Positions 42,553-51,368 of a stretch of DNA of 64,000 nt are shown here, one piece after another (positions within the stretch are counted from its first letter, which is position 1; every line of letters begins with the position of its first letter). The notes beneath the pieces are model-generated. The model did not search any database. It was not told the origin of the DNA and saw only the letters and a list, made by a program, of their open reading frames with translations. Source of the stretch: JBKBMT01 sp046295655 (GTDB lineage Bacteria > Pseudomonadota > Alphaproteobacteria > Rhodobacterales > Rhodobacteraceae). The position numbers and the translations under genes are program-made. Location of the stretch: NCBI GenBank assembly GCA_046295655.1, contig JBKBMT010000001.1, forward strand, positions 62,001 through 126,000, written 5' to 3'.

Positions 42553-43586
42553 CGGGCGTGCAGATCCTCACCGTTTCCGAGGACGAGGGCGAACAGCGGC
42601 TCGACCGCTGGTTCCGGCGCCGGTTTCCGCATCTGACCCAGGGCGCGGTGGAAAAGCTGTGCCGGACCGGTCAGGTTCGGGTGGACGGGGCGCGGGCAAA
42701 GGCGGCATCCCGCGTTGGGCCGGGAATGCAGGTGCGGGTGCCGCCGCTGCCGCCGCCCGGACCCGCCCCCGCACCGCCGAAGCCCGAGGGGATTGCCGAA
42801 GCCGACGCCCGGATGATCCAGGCTGCGGTCCTGTGGAAGGACCAGCACCTGATCGTCCTGAACAAGCCGCCCGGCCTGCCCAGCCAGGGCGGCTCGGGCC
42901 AGTCGGGCCGACATGTGGACGGTCTGACCCCCGCACTGACCTTCGGCTACAAGGACCGGCCGAAGCTGGTCCACCGGCTCGACAAGGATACGTCGGGCAT
43001 CCTCGTTCTGGCCCGGACCGACCGGGTGGCCCGCGGACTGTCCGAGGCATTCCGGCACCGCACCAGCCGCAAGATCTACTGGGCGCTGGTCGCGGGCGTG
43101 CCCAGCCCGCGGATGGGCACGATCCGCTACGGCCTGGTCAAGGCGCCCGGCCGCGATTCCGAGAGGATGGTCTGCATACACCCCGCCAAGGTGGACGAGA
43201 CCGATGGCGCAAAGCGCGCCACCACCGATTATGCCGTGCTGGATGCGCTGGGCAGCCGGGCCGCATGGGTTGCGCTGGTCCCGATCACCGGGCGGACGCA
43301 CCAGTTGCGCGCGCACATGGCCGAGATCGGGCATCCGATCGTCGGCGACGGGAAATACGGCGGCTCGGGGCAGGACAACCCGGGCGACGGCTGGGGTGCG
43401 CAACTGGGCGGCGAGATCAGCCGCAAGCTGCACCTGCATGCCCGCAGCCTGACCATCGACCATCCGGTGACCGGAGAGCGGCTGACCTTCGTCGCCCCCT
43501 TGCCCGCTCACATGGCGCGGACCTGGGCGACGTTCGGCTGGTCCGAGACCGATGTGCCCCCCGATCCCTTCGACGCAGCGTCATGA
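42549..43586 (+). CDS. RluC-like ribosomal large-subunit pseudouridine synthase
   Basis: 345 residues. N-terminal S4 RNA-binding domain (RLDRWFRRRFPHLTQGAVEKLCRTGQVRVDG in pieces), then the RluA-family catalytic block VHRLDKDTSGILVLA with the active-site Asp, and later GRTHQLRAHMAEIGHPIVGD. A Pro/Ala/Gly linker (PPLPPPGPAPAPPKP) joins the domains. Probably modifies 23S rRNA U955/2504/2580 like RluC; the exact site is not readable. Upstream extension inside crcB rejected. Confidence 0.92.
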   Translation: MTGVQILTVSEDEGEQRLDRWFRRRFPHLTQGAVEKLCRTGQVRVDGARAKAASRVGPGMQVRVPPLPPPGPAPAPPKPEGIAEADARMIQAAVLWKDQHLIVLNKPPGLPSQGGSGQSGRHVDGLTPALTFGYKDRPKLVHRLDKDTSGILVLARTDRVARGLSEAFRHRTSRKIYWALVAGVPSPRMGTIRYGLVKAPGRDSERMVCIHPAKVDETDGAKRATTDYAVLDALGSRAAWVALVPITGRTHQLRAHMAEIGHPIVGDGKYGGSGQDNPGDGWGAQLGGEISRKLHLHARSLTIDHPVTGERLTFVAPLPAHMARTWATFGWSETDVPPDPFDAAS

Positions 43587-44293
43587 TCGGCGGCTGGGCA
43601 GCACGGCGGTTCTGGAAGCAGGCGCAGGTCACCCCCTCGGGCTCGGGTTTCGCTGTCCTGCTGGACGACCGGTCGCTTCGGACGCCCGGAAAGGTGCCGC
43701 TGGTGGTGCCGACGCTGGCCATGGCCGAGGCAGTCGCGGCCGAATGGGATGCGCAGGACGGCGAGATCCGGCCCGCCACGATGCCGGTCACACGGTCGGC
43801 CAATTCGGCGATAGACAAGGTCACGCCACAGTTCGGCGAGGTTTGTCGTCTGCTTTCTGCCTATGGCGAGACCGACCTTCTGTGCCACCGCGCCGGGTCG
43901 CCCGAGGCGCTCGATGCCCGCCAGTCCGCGGGCTGGGATCCGCTGCTCGATTGGTCGGCGTCCGACCTGGGTGCACCGCTGATTCCGGTCTGCGGGGTCA
44001 TGCCTGCGGTCCAGCCCGCGGAAAGCCTTGCCGCGCTGGCGCAGCGGGTGGCCGCGCTCGATCCGTTCCGGCTGACCGCGCTGCACGATCTGGTCGCCAT
44101 CTCGGGTTCTCTGGTGATCGGGCTCGCGGTGCTGCGCGGTCGGATCGATGCCGAGACCGGCTGGCAGCTGTCGCGGATCGACGAGACCTGGCAGGCCGAG
44201 CAATGGGGCGTCGATGACGAGGCCGCCGCAGCCGAGGCGGCGAAACGGACGGATTTCCTGCATGCCGGCCGGTTTGTCGGACTCTGCGGCTAG
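43583..44293 (+). CDS. ATP12-family F1-ATPase assembly chaperone
   Basis: 236 residues. RFWKQAQVTPSGSGFAVLLDDRSLRTPGK and AEWDAQDGEIRPATMPVTRSANSAID, then LLCHRAGSPEALDARQSAGWDPLLDW are typical of ATP12 (in pieces). In mitochondria and alphaproteobacteria this protein assists assembly of the alpha subunit of ATP synthase. Overlaps the pseudouridine synthase stop (ATGA), closing the crcB-rluC-like-ATP12 group, an arrangement I associate with Rhodobacterales. Confidence 0.93.
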   Translation: MIGGWAARRFWKQAQVTPSGSGFAVLLDDRSLRTPGKVPLVVPTLAMAEAVAAEWDAQDGEIRPATMPVTRSANSAIDKVTPQFGEVCRLLSAYGETDLLCHRAGSPEALDARQSAGWDPLLDWSASDLGAPLIPVCGVMPAVQPAESLAALAQRVAALDPFRLTALHDLVAISGSLVIGLAVLRGRIDAETGWQLSRIDETWQAEQWGVDDEAAAAEAAKRTDFLHAGRFVGLCG

Positions 44294-44295
44294 GA

Positions 44296-44313
44296 CCGAC
44301 GGTCCGGGGTCGG
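44296..44313 (+). terminator. Weak hairpin after the ATP12 gene
   Basis: CCGAC-8 nt-GTCGG directly follows the stop codon, then CAAAACG. Stem only 5 bp and no T-run; possible transcript end, low certainty. The rest of the 200-nt gap up to aapJ contains a TTGACT element at 44342-44347 but no good -10. Confidence 0.25.
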
Positions 44314-44494
44314 CAAAACGCGCGCCCCCGCGGTCCCGGCCTTGACTGGCCTTCGGATATCGTCACACTTCCCTCGCTCAGGACGCGCGGCGCCGCGACA
44401 GCCGGTCCCGCCTCAGCGTCCGGCTTCGTCACCGGCCCTCGCGGGCCCCACAACAGATCGCCCGCCATCGGGCGAACACCAGGAAGAGGTACGC

Positions 44495-45511
44495 ATGAAA
44501 AGATCGGTATTCCTCGGCTCGCTCTGCGCGGCTGCCCTGACCGGCGGCATGGCAGCGGCGGCGACGCTGGATGACGTGAAGGCCCGCGGCGCGCTGAACT
44601 GCGGCGTCTCGACCGGCGTCAACGGCTTCTCGGCGCCCGACAGTGCGGGCGAATGGCAGGGCTTCGACGTCGCCGTGTGCCGCGCCGTGGCGGCGGCGGT
44701 CCTGGGCGATGCGAAGAAGGTCAACTTCATCACCACCACCGGCCAGACGCGGTTTTCGGCCCTCGCTTCGGGCGAGATCGACATGCTGTCGCGGAACACG
44801 ACCTGGACCTTCACCCGGGACGTCGATCTGAAGTTCACCTTCACCGGCATCAACTACTATGACGGTCAGGGCTTCATGGTGAAGAAGGAGCTGGGCGTCA
44901 GTTCGGCCAAGGAACTGGATGGCGCGACGGTCTGCATCCAGACCGGCACCACGACCGAACTGAACCTTGCGGACTACTTCCGCGTCAACAACATGAGCTA
45001 CGAGCCGGTCCCGATCGAGACCAACGCCGAGGCGCAGCAGCAGTATCTTGCCGGCGCCTGCGACGTCTACACCACCGACGTCTCGGGCCTGGCCGCGACC
45101 CGCGCCACCTTTGCGGACCCCGAGAACCACGTGCTGCTGCCCGAGGTCATCTCGAAGGAGCCGCTGGGCCCGCTGGTCCGCCACGGTGACGACGAATGGG
45201 CCGATATCGTCCGCTGGACGCTGAACGCGCTGATCGCCGCCGAGGAATACGGCGTGACCTCGGCCAACATCGAGGAACTGGCGAAAGGCACCCAGAACCC
45301 GGAAATCAACCGCCTGCTCGGCGTCGAGGGCGATCTCGGGGCGATGTTCCGGCTGGACAAGGACTGGGCCAAGCGCGCCATCATGGCCGGCGGCAACTAT
45401 GGCGAGATCTTCGCCAGCAACATCGGCGAATCGACCCCGAGCGGGCTTCCGCGCGCCCTGACCGCGCATTGGACCCCGGGCGCCCTGATGTATGCCCCGC
45501 CGTCCCGCTGA
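44495..45511 (+). CDS. aapJ: General L-amino-acid ABC transporter, periplasmic binding protein
   Basis: 338 residues with a signal peptide (about residues 1-23, GGMAAAA). LDDVKARGALNCGVSTGVNGFSAPD, WQGFDVAVCRAVAAAVLGD and SRNTTWTFTRD are the characteristic AapJ motifs (pieces). Start at 44495 with AGGAAGAGG 8-16 nt upstream; an upstream in-frame start is not conserved. First gene of aapJQMP; a strong stem-loop separates it from aapQ, a usual device for higher expression of the binding protein. Confidence 0.96.
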   Translation: MKRSVFLGSLCAAALTGGMAAAATLDDVKARGALNCGVSTGVNGFSAPDSAGEWQGFDVAVCRAVAAAVLGDAKKVNFITTTGQTRFSALASGEIDMLSRNTTWTFTRDVDLKFTFTGINYYDGQGFMVKKELGVSSAKELDGATVCIQTGTTTELNLADYFRVNNMSYEPVPIETNAEAQQQYLAGACDVYTTDVSGLAATRATFADPENHVLLPEVISKEPLGPLVRHGDDEWADIVRWTLNALIAAEEYGVTSANIEELAKGTQNPEINRLLGVEGDLGAMFRLDKDWAKRAIMAGGNYGEIFASNIGESTPSGLPRALTAHWTPGALMYAPPSR

Positions 45512-45523
45512 TCCGGCACCCCC

Positions 45524-45552
45524 GCGGGGCGCCGCCTTGGGCGGCTCCCCGC
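45524..45552 (+). promoter_or_regulatory. Intercistronic stem-loop between aapJ and aapQ
   Basis: GCGGGG-C-GCCGCC, loop TTG, GGCGGC-T-CCCCGC makes a 12-bp stem with one C/T mismatch, 12 nt after the aapJ stop in a 126-nt gap. No T-run. It likely protects the 3' end of an aapJ-only mRNA or attenuates transcription into the permease genes, giving more binding protein than permease. Confidence 0.55.
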
Positions 45553-45637
45553 AACCACTTGAACGAACGACACGGCCAACCCTGCCCGCGAGGGCGGCAG
45601 AGCGCAAAGCGCCGGGCGGCCACAGGGGGTACATTGC

Positions 45638-46891
45638 ATGACGACCATGCCCGACGTCCGGTCGGACGGTTTCCGGCTAAGCATGCTGATCTACGACACC
45701 CGGTATCGGTCGCTGACGATACAGGTGGTGGCGCTGATGCTTTTCATGGCCGCGGCGGCCTGGCTGGTGGACAACACGATCCAGAACCTGCGGGTTCTCG
45801 GCAAGGACTTCAGCTTCAACTTCCTCGGGACTCGTGCGGGCTATGACATCAACCAGCGTCTGATCGAATACACATCGGACAGCACCCACGGCCGCGCCAT
45901 GCTGGTGGGCCTGCTGAACACGCTGGTCCTGGCCATCGCCTCGTGCGTGACGGCGACCATAGTCGGGGTCATCGCAGGTGTCCTGCGGTTGTCGAACAAC
46001 TGGATCGTCGGGCGGCTGATGACCGTCTATGTCGAGGCCTTCCGCAACATTCCCCTGCTGCTTTGGATCGTCCTGATCTTCGCGATCATGACCGAAGGCA
46101 TGCCGGCACCGTCCGCCTTCCGCGGCGAAAATGCCACGGCATCGATGCTGCTGTTCGACAGCGTGGCCATCACCAACCGGGGTGTCTATGTGCCCGAGCC
46201 GCTGTTCTCGCGCAGTCTGGGCGACCTGAATGCGGGCCTTTTCTACATCAGCCTCGATCTGGTGGCCGTGGTGCTGGCACTCGTCCTCGGGTTCCTAGGC
46301 AACCGCGCGCTGCTGCGCCATGCCGAGCGGGTGCAGAACGACACCGGCATCCGCCCGACGACGTGGTGGAAGTCGATCCTGATCCTGTTCGGGCCGCTGG
46401 TCGTGGTTCTGGTGGCGCTGGGCTTCCACACCCGCAGCCCGGAACTGCGCGGCTTCAACTTCGCCGACGGCATCCATCTGCGCAACTCGCTGATCGCGAT
46501 GTGGTTCGCGCTGACGGTCTATACCGGTGCGTTCATTGCCGAGAACGTTCGCGCCGGGATCATGGCGATCTCGCGCGGGCAGACCGAGGCGGCCTTCGCA
46601 CTGGGTCTGCGCCCTGGGCGGACCATGAGCCTCGTGATCCTGCCTCAGGCGTTGCGCGTCATCATCCCGCCGCTCATTTCGCAGTATCTCAACATCACCA
46701 AGAACACCTCGCTTGCGCTGGCGGTGGGCTACATGGACCTGCGGTCGACCCTCGGCGGCATCACCATCAACCAGACCGGGCGCGAGCTGGAAGGGATGAT
46801 GCTGATGATGCTGATCTATCTGATCCTCAGCCTGCTGATCTCGGCCGCAATGAACGTCTACAACTCCACAGTGAAGCTGAAGGAGCGGTGA
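45638..46891 (+). CDS. aapQ: General L-amino-acid ABC transporter permease AapQ
   Basis: 417 residues, about eight helices. NFNFLGTRAGYDINQRLIEY-type N-terminal loop (here FSFNFLGTRAGYDI), then VEAFRNIPLLLWIV and EAAFALGLRPGRTMSLVILPQALRVIIPPLISQYLN (pieces), the HisM-type coupling loop. Longer than ordinary polar amino-acid permeases because of a large insertion, as in Rhizobium AapQ. 1 nt before aapM. Confidence 0.95.
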   Translation: MTTMPDVRSDGFRLSMLIYDTRYRSLTIQVVALMLFMAAAAWLVDNTIQNLRVLGKDFSFNFLGTRAGYDINQRLIEYTSDSTHGRAMLVGLLNTLVLAIASCVTATIVGVIAGVLRLSNNWIVGRLMTVYVEAFRNIPLLLWIVLIFAIMTEGMPAPSAFRGENATASMLLFDSVAITNRGVYVPEPLFSRSLGDLNAGLFYISLDLVAVVLALVLGFLGNRALLRHAERVQNDTGIRPTTWWKSILILFGPLVVVLVALGFHTRSPELRGFNFADGIHLRNSLIAMWFALTVYTGAFIAENVRAGIMAISRGQTEAAFALGLRPGRTMSLVILPQALRVIIPPLISQYLNITKNTSLALAVGYMDLRSTLGGITINQTGRELEGMMLMMLIYLILSLLISAAMNVYNSTVKLKER

Positions 46892-46892
46892 G

Positions 46893-48191
46893 ATGAGCGA
46901 GACCCACGCCCAGACCGTTCCCTTCGTGCGCGACACGATGCTGCCGCCGGCCGATCCGCCGGTCAGCCAGATCGGCGCGGTGCGCTGGCTGCGCGAGAAC
47001 CTGTTCTCGGGCTGGCTGAACACGCTGCTCACGCTGGCCTCGATATATGTCGTCTACTGGATCATCGCGCATATCGGCCCCTGGTTCGCCAATTCGGTGT
47101 GGAATGCCGGCAGCCTCCGGGAGTGCCGCGAGATCCTGGCCGGGACCGAGGGTGCCTGTTTCGCGGTGATCACTGACCGCTGGCGCCAGCTGCTGTACGG
47201 GTTCTACCCGGCGCATCTCTACTGGCGGGTCAACCTCGCCTTCGTCCTGATGCTGGTCGCCCTGGCGCCGGCGCTGTTCACGGCGCTTCCGCGCCGGATG
47301 CTTTGGTTCACCGCGGTCTATCCGTTCCTGGCCTACTGGCTCCTGTGGGGCGGATCGCTCTGGTATCCGATCGTCGCCATCGCCGGCTTCGTGCTGGGCT
47401 GGGCGGCGTTCCGGGCGCTGGTCGGGGTCAACGGGATCCTCGCGGTGGTCGCCGCCCTGGTCGTGCCGGTGCTGTGGTGGATCCGGCTTGCGTTGCCGGT
47501 CGAGACGGCGCTCGAAGGCATCATCCCGCTGGCGATCGAGTCGGTTCCGTCGCGCAACTTCGGCGGCTTCAAGCTGTCGATCATCATCGGCGTCACCGGC
47601 ATCGCCCTGTCGCTGCCGCTGGGGATCCTGCTCGCGCTCGGGCGCAAGTCGGACATGTTCCTGATCAAGACGCTCTGCGTCGGCTTCATCGAGTTCATCC
47701 GGGGCGTGCCGCTGATAACGCTGCTTTTCACCGCCTCGCTGCTGCTCAACTACTTCCTGCCGCCGGGGACGAACTTCGACATCATCCTGCGGGTCATCAT
47801 CATGGTGACACTCTTCGCCGCGGCCTACATGGCCGAGGTGATCCGCGGCGGTCTGGCCGCCCTGCCGCGCGGGCAGTACGAAGCGGCGGACGCGCTGGGC
47901 CTCGACTACTGGAAGTCGATGCGGCTGATCATCCTGCCGCAGGCGCTGAAGATCTCGATTCCCGGCATCGTCAACACCTTCATCGGGCTGTTCAAGGATA
48001 CCACCCTGGTGGTCTTCATCGGGCTTCTGGACCCGATCGGCCTGTCCAACGCCATCCGCGCCGACACGAACTGGAACGGCATCTACTGGGAGCTGTTCAT
48101 CTTCATCGGCGTGCTGTTCTTCATCTTCTGCTTCGGCATCTCGCGCTATTCCATGTATCTGGAGCGCAAGCTGAAGACCGATCACCGGTAG
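46893..48191 (+). CDS. aapM: General L-amino-acid ABC transporter permease AapM
   Basis: 432 residues, ten or so helices. RECREILAG near residue 70 and YGFYPAHLYWRVN, then RNFGGFKLSIIIGVTGIALSLPLGILLALGRKSDM and EFIRGVPLITLLF plus QYEAADALGLDYWKSMRLIILPQALK (pieces), typical of AapM. Partner of AapQ. ATG 1 nt after the aapQ stop; the upstream AGGAGCGG in aapQ serves as ribosome site. Confidence 0.95.
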   Translation: MSETHAQTVPFVRDTMLPPADPPVSQIGAVRWLRENLFSGWLNTLLTLASIYVVYWIIAHIGPWFANSVWNAGSLRECREILAGTEGACFAVITDRWRQLLYGFYPAHLYWRVNLAFVLMLVALAPALFTALPRRMLWFTAVYPFLAYWLLWGGSLWYPIVAIAGFVLGWAAFRALVGVNGILAVVAALVVPVLWWIRLALPVETALEGIIPLAIESVPSRNFGGFKLSIIIGVTGIALSLPLGILLALGRKSDMFLIKTLCVGFIEFIRGVPLITLLFTASLLLNYFLPPGTNFDIILRVIIMVTLFAAAYMAEVIRGGLAALPRGQYEAADALGLDYWKSMRLIILPQALKISIPGIVNTFIGLFKDTTLVVFIGLLDPIGLSNAIRADTNWNGIYWELFIFIGVLFFIFCFGISRYSMYLERKLKTDHR

Positions 48192-48200
48192 GAGACCGCC

Positions 48201-48992
48201 ATGTCGGAACTGACCATCGACCGAGAGATCGACCGCAGCCACATGCGGGTCAGCAGCGAGGTCGCAATCCAGATCACCAAGATGAACAAGTGGTATGGCA
48301 CCTTCCATGTGCTGCGCGACATCGACATGACCGTGCACCGCGGCGAGCGGATCGTGATCTGCGGCCCCTCGGGATCGGGCAAGTCGACCCTCATCCGCTG
48401 CATCAACCGGCTGGAGGAACACCAGTCGGGACAGATCGTGGTGGACGGAACCGAACTGACCTCGGACCTGAAGAACATCGACAAGGTGCGCTCCGAGGTC
48501 GGGATGGTGTTCCAGCACTTCAACCTGTTCCCCCACCTGACCATCCTCGAGAACTGCACCCTGGCTCCCATCTGGGTGCGCAAGGTGCCGAAGCGGGAGG
48601 CCGAGGAGACCGCGATGCACTTCCTGCACAAGGTCAAGATTCCCGAACAGGCGTCGAAATACCCGGGTCAGCTGTCGGGCGGGCAGCAGCAGCGGGTGGC
48701 GATCGCGCGGTCGCTGTGCATGAAGCCGCGCATCATGCTGTTCGACGAGCCCACCTCGGCGCTGGATCCCGAGATGATCAAGGAAGTGCTCGACACGATG
48801 ATCGAACTGGCCGAGGACGGAATGACCATGCTGGTCGTCACCCACGAGATGGGCTTTGCCCAGGCGGTCGCGAACCGGGTGATCTTCATGGATCAGGGCC
48901 AGATCGTCGAACAGAACGAGCCGCGCGAGTTCTTCCGCAACCCGAAGTCCGACCGGACCAAGCTGTTCCTGAGCCAGATCCTCGGACATTGA
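48201..48992 (+). CDS. aapP: General L-amino-acid ABC transporter ATPase AapP
   Basis: 263 residues. Walker A GPSGSGKST near residue 58, Q-loop VFQHFNLFPHLT, signature LSGGQQQRVAIARSL, Walker B IMLFDEPTSALDPEM, and H-loop VVTHEMGFA. Polar amino-acid ATPase subfamily. The first ~25 residues before VAIQITKMNKWYG are extra; internal ATG at residue 15 is possible. Last gene of aapJQMP. Confidence 0.96.
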   Translation: MSELTIDREIDRSHMRVSSEVAIQITKMNKWYGTFHVLRDIDMTVHRGERIVICGPSGSGKSTLIRCINRLEEHQSGQIVVDGTELTSDLKNIDKVRSEVGMVFQHFNLFPHLTILENCTLAPIWVRKVPKREAEETAMHFLHKVKIPEQASKYPGQLSGGQQQRVAIARSLCMKPRIMLFDEPTSALDPEMIKEVLDTMIELAEDGMTMLVVTHEMGFAQAVANRVIFMDQGQIVEQNEPREFFRNPKSDRTKLFLSQILGH

Positions 48993-49015
48993 GGGGCGCT
49001 CCCGCACGTCGGATC

Positions 49016-49072
49016 CGCGCCGCCGGCGCGACCCCGAGGCTTGGGCCCGGCACCGCACCTGCGGCGCGGTGC
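49016..49072 (+). terminator. Two GC-rich hairpins after aapP
   Basis: CGCGCC-GCC-GGCGCG (49016-49030) and GCACCGC-9 nt-GCGGTGC (49050-49072) lie within the 161-nt gap after the aap operon. Neither has a T-run. They may mark the end of the operon transcript together. Confidence 0.35.
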
Positions 49073-49153
49073 GCCCGCCTTGCCGCACCGCGGCGCCTTG
49101 AACCCTCGGCAACGCCGTGAAAGGGTGGCCGGGTCCCTCAGACCGACCGCACG

Positions 49154-50083
49154 ATGCTGCCGATCCTGTTCAAGACCCTGCCGTTCTTCGCGATCATCGG
49201 GCTCGGCTGGTGGGCGGGGCGGGTGCGCTTCTTCTCGCCCGAGGCGACGGCCTATCTGACCAAGTTCGTGTTCTACTTCGCGCTGTCGGCGATGCTGTTC
49301 CGCTTTTCCGCGAACCTGTCGATCGCCGAGATCTTCGACCTGCGCTTTGCCGCGGCCTATCTCTGGGGCTGTCTGGTCGTCTATGCGATCGCGATGGGCG
49401 TCGCCTTCGCGCGCGGTGTCTCGCTGGCCGAGGCGGCGTTCGAGGCGCAATGTGCGGTGATCGGGAATACCGGCTTTCTGGGCATCCCGATGCTGGTCGT
49501 GCTTCTGGGTCCGCAGGCGGCGGGGCCGGTGATCCTTGTGCTGGCCATCGACCTTGTGGTGTTCTCGTCGCTGATCACGATCATCGTGACCGCCTCGCGC
49601 GAGGGGCAGCTGTCGCTCGGGGGGCTGCGGGTGGTGGGGCGGGGGCTGCTGGCCAATCCGATGATCGTCTCGATGGTGCTGGGTTTCGCCTGGGGCGCGA
49701 CCGGGATCGCGGTGCCGGCGCCGGTGAACGATTTCCTGTCGATCCTCGGTGCGGCGGCCACGCCCGGGGCGCTGTTCGCCATCGGCGCGTCGCTGGCGAC
49801 CAAGTCGGCGGAAAGGATCGAGGTTGCCGCCTGGCTGTCCTTTGCCAAGCTCGTGCTGCATCCGCTGGCGGTTGCCTTCGCCGCCCTGGTGCTGTTCAAG
49901 GTGGAACGCGAGGCGGCAGGCGTGATGATCGCGGCGGCGGCGCTTCCGGTTGCGGGCAACATCTATATCCTTGCCGCGCATTACGGGGTGGCGCCGCAGC
50001 GGGTGTCGGCCTCGATCCTCGTCTCGACGGCGGTCAGCATCGTCACGGTGACGGCGGTGATCGCCTGGCTGACCGGCGCGTGA
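49154..50083 (+). CDS. AEC-family transporter
   Basis: 309 residues with about ten hydrophobic helices. LFKTLPFFAIIGLGWWAGRVRFFSPEATAYLTKFVFYFALSAMLF (in pieces) and the IGNTGFLGIPMLVVLLG motif are typical of the auxin efflux carrier family, which in bacteria includes malonate and other carboxylate carriers. No substrate can be assigned. Starts behind a hairpin-rich gap after the aap operon, 12 nt before the formylglutathione hydrolase gene, so it begins a new run of five co-oriented genes. Confidence 0.85.
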   Translation: MLPILFKTLPFFAIIGLGWWAGRVRFFSPEATAYLTKFVFYFALSAMLFRFSANLSIAEIFDLRFAAAYLWGCLVVYAIAMGVAFARGVSLAEAAFEAQCAVIGNTGFLGIPMLVVLLGPQAAGPVILVLAIDLVVFSSLITIIVTASREGQLSLGGLRVVGRGLLANPMIVSMVLGFAWGATGIAVPAPVNDFLSILGAAATPGALFAIGASLATKSAERIEVAAWLSFAKLVLHPLAVAFAALVLFKVEREAAGVMIAAAALPVAGNIYILAAHYGVAPQRVSASILVSTAVSIVTVTAVIAWLTGA

Positions 50084-50095
50084 AGGGAGGGGCCG

Positions 50096-50926
50096 ATGCG
50101 GACCATCAGCGAGAACCGGGCCTTCGGCGGGGTGCAGGGCGTCTATGCGCACCATTCGGCGGCCACGGGCTGCGACATGACCTTCGGGCTGTTCCTGCCG
50201 GCCGAGGCGGACGACGGCACGGTGCCGCTCTTGTGGTTCCTGTCGGGGCTGACCTGCACGCACGAGAACGCGATGGTCAAGTCGGGGGCGCAGAAATGGG
50301 CCGCCGAGGCGGGCATCGCGGTGGTCTTCCCGGATACCAGCCCGCGCGGCGCGAGCGTGGCCGACGATTCCGATTTCGCGCTGGGGCAGGGCGCCGGGTT
50401 CTATGTCAACGCGACCGAGGCACCATGGGCGCCGCACTTCCGCATGTGGGACTATGTGACCGACGACCTGCCGCGGGTGCTGTTCAACGCATTCCCGCTG
50501 GCCGAGGAAGCGCAGGCGATCACCGGCCATTCGATGGGCGGACACGGCGCGCTGACCATCGCGATGAGCTTTCCGGGCCGGTTCCGTTCGGTTTCGGCCT
50601 TTGCGCCCATCGCGCATCCGACCGCATCGGAATGGGGGCGGCCGCAGTTCGCGGCCTATCTCGGGGCCGAGGAATCGCGCTGGGCCGCGCATGATGCGAC
50701 GCTTCTGATGCGGCGCCGCGGCTTCGACGGGCCGCTGCTGATCGACCAGGGCGCGCAGGACCAGTTCCTGGACCGGCTGATGCCCGAGGCGCTGGCCGAG
50801 GCGATCGCGGCGCGACGCCAGCCGGGGGTTTTCCGCATGCAGAAGGGTTACGATCACAGCTACTTCTTCGTCGCGACCTTCATGGAGCATCACGTGGCCT
50901 TCCATGCGGATGCGCTCAATGGCTGA
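50096..50926 (+). CDS. fghA: S-formylglutathione hydrolase
   Basis: 276 residues, esterase D family. LTCTHENAMVKSGAQKWAAE, DTSPRGASVADDSDF and catalytic S146 in GHSMGGHGALTIAM; the Asp and His of the triad are expected in DQGAQDQFL and KGYDHSYFF. Hydrolyses S-formylglutathione to formate and glutathione in formaldehyde detoxification. The glutathione-dependent formaldehyde dehydrogenase gene is not in the window. Overlaps the YaiI-family gene by 8 nt. Confidence 0.94.
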   Translation: MRTISENRAFGGVQGVYAHHSAATGCDMTFGLFLPAEADDGTVPLLWFLSGLTCTHENAMVKSGAQKWAAEAGIAVVFPDTSPRGASVADDSDFALGQGAGFYVNATEAPWAPHFRMWDYVTDDLPRVLFNAFPLAEEAQAITGHSMGGHGALTIAMSFPGRFRSVSAFAPIAHPTASEWGRPQFAAYLGAEESRWAAHDATLLMRRRGFDGPLLIDQGAQDQFLDRLMPEALAEAIAARRQPGVFRMQKGYDHSYFFVATFMEHHVAFHADALNG

Positions 50927-51368
50927 GCGAGCCGTCTGGGTCGATGCCGACGCCTGCCCGGTGCGGGCCGAGATCCTGGCGATCGCGGCGCGGCATGGGA
51001 CCGAGGCGGTGTTCGTCTCGAACGGGGGGCTGCGCCCCTCGGCCCATCCGGGGGCGCGGATGGTCTATGTGTCCGAAGGCGCCGATGTTGCCGACCGCCA
51101 CATCGCCGAGGCGGTGCGGCCAGGCGACGTGGTGGTGACGTCCGATCTGCCTCTCGCCGCCCGCTGTGTCGAGAAGGGGGCGAGGGTGCTTCGTCACGAC
51201 GGCAGCGCGCTGACCCCGGACAACATCGGCGCCCAGCTTGCCACCCGCGACCTGATGGCCGACCTGCGCGCCGCCGATCCGTTCCGGCAGGGCAGCGGAC
51301 GCGCCTTTTCCGCCGCCGACCGGGCACGGTTCCGCGCCGCGCTGGACCGGATGCTGGCCGCGCAATGA
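50919..51368 (+). CDS. YaiI/YqxD family protein (UPF0178, DUF188)
   Basis: 149 residues from the third of three in-frame ATGs (MAERAVWVDADACPVRAE); the earlier two would extend further into fghA. The VWVDADACPV start and VVTSDLPLAARCVEKGA and LTPDNIGAQLATRDLM blocks are diagnostic of this PIN-like family. Function unknown; the Asp residues of DADACP and SDLPLA resemble a metal-dependent nuclease site. Overlaps both neighbours. Confidence 0.92.
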   Translation: MAERAVWVDADACPVRAEILAIAARHGTEAVFVSNGGLRPSAHPGARMVYVSEGADVADRHIAEAVRPGDVVVTSDLPLAARCVEKGARVLRHDGSALTPDNIGAQLATRDLMADLRAADPFRQGSGRAFSAADRARFRAALDRMLAAQ

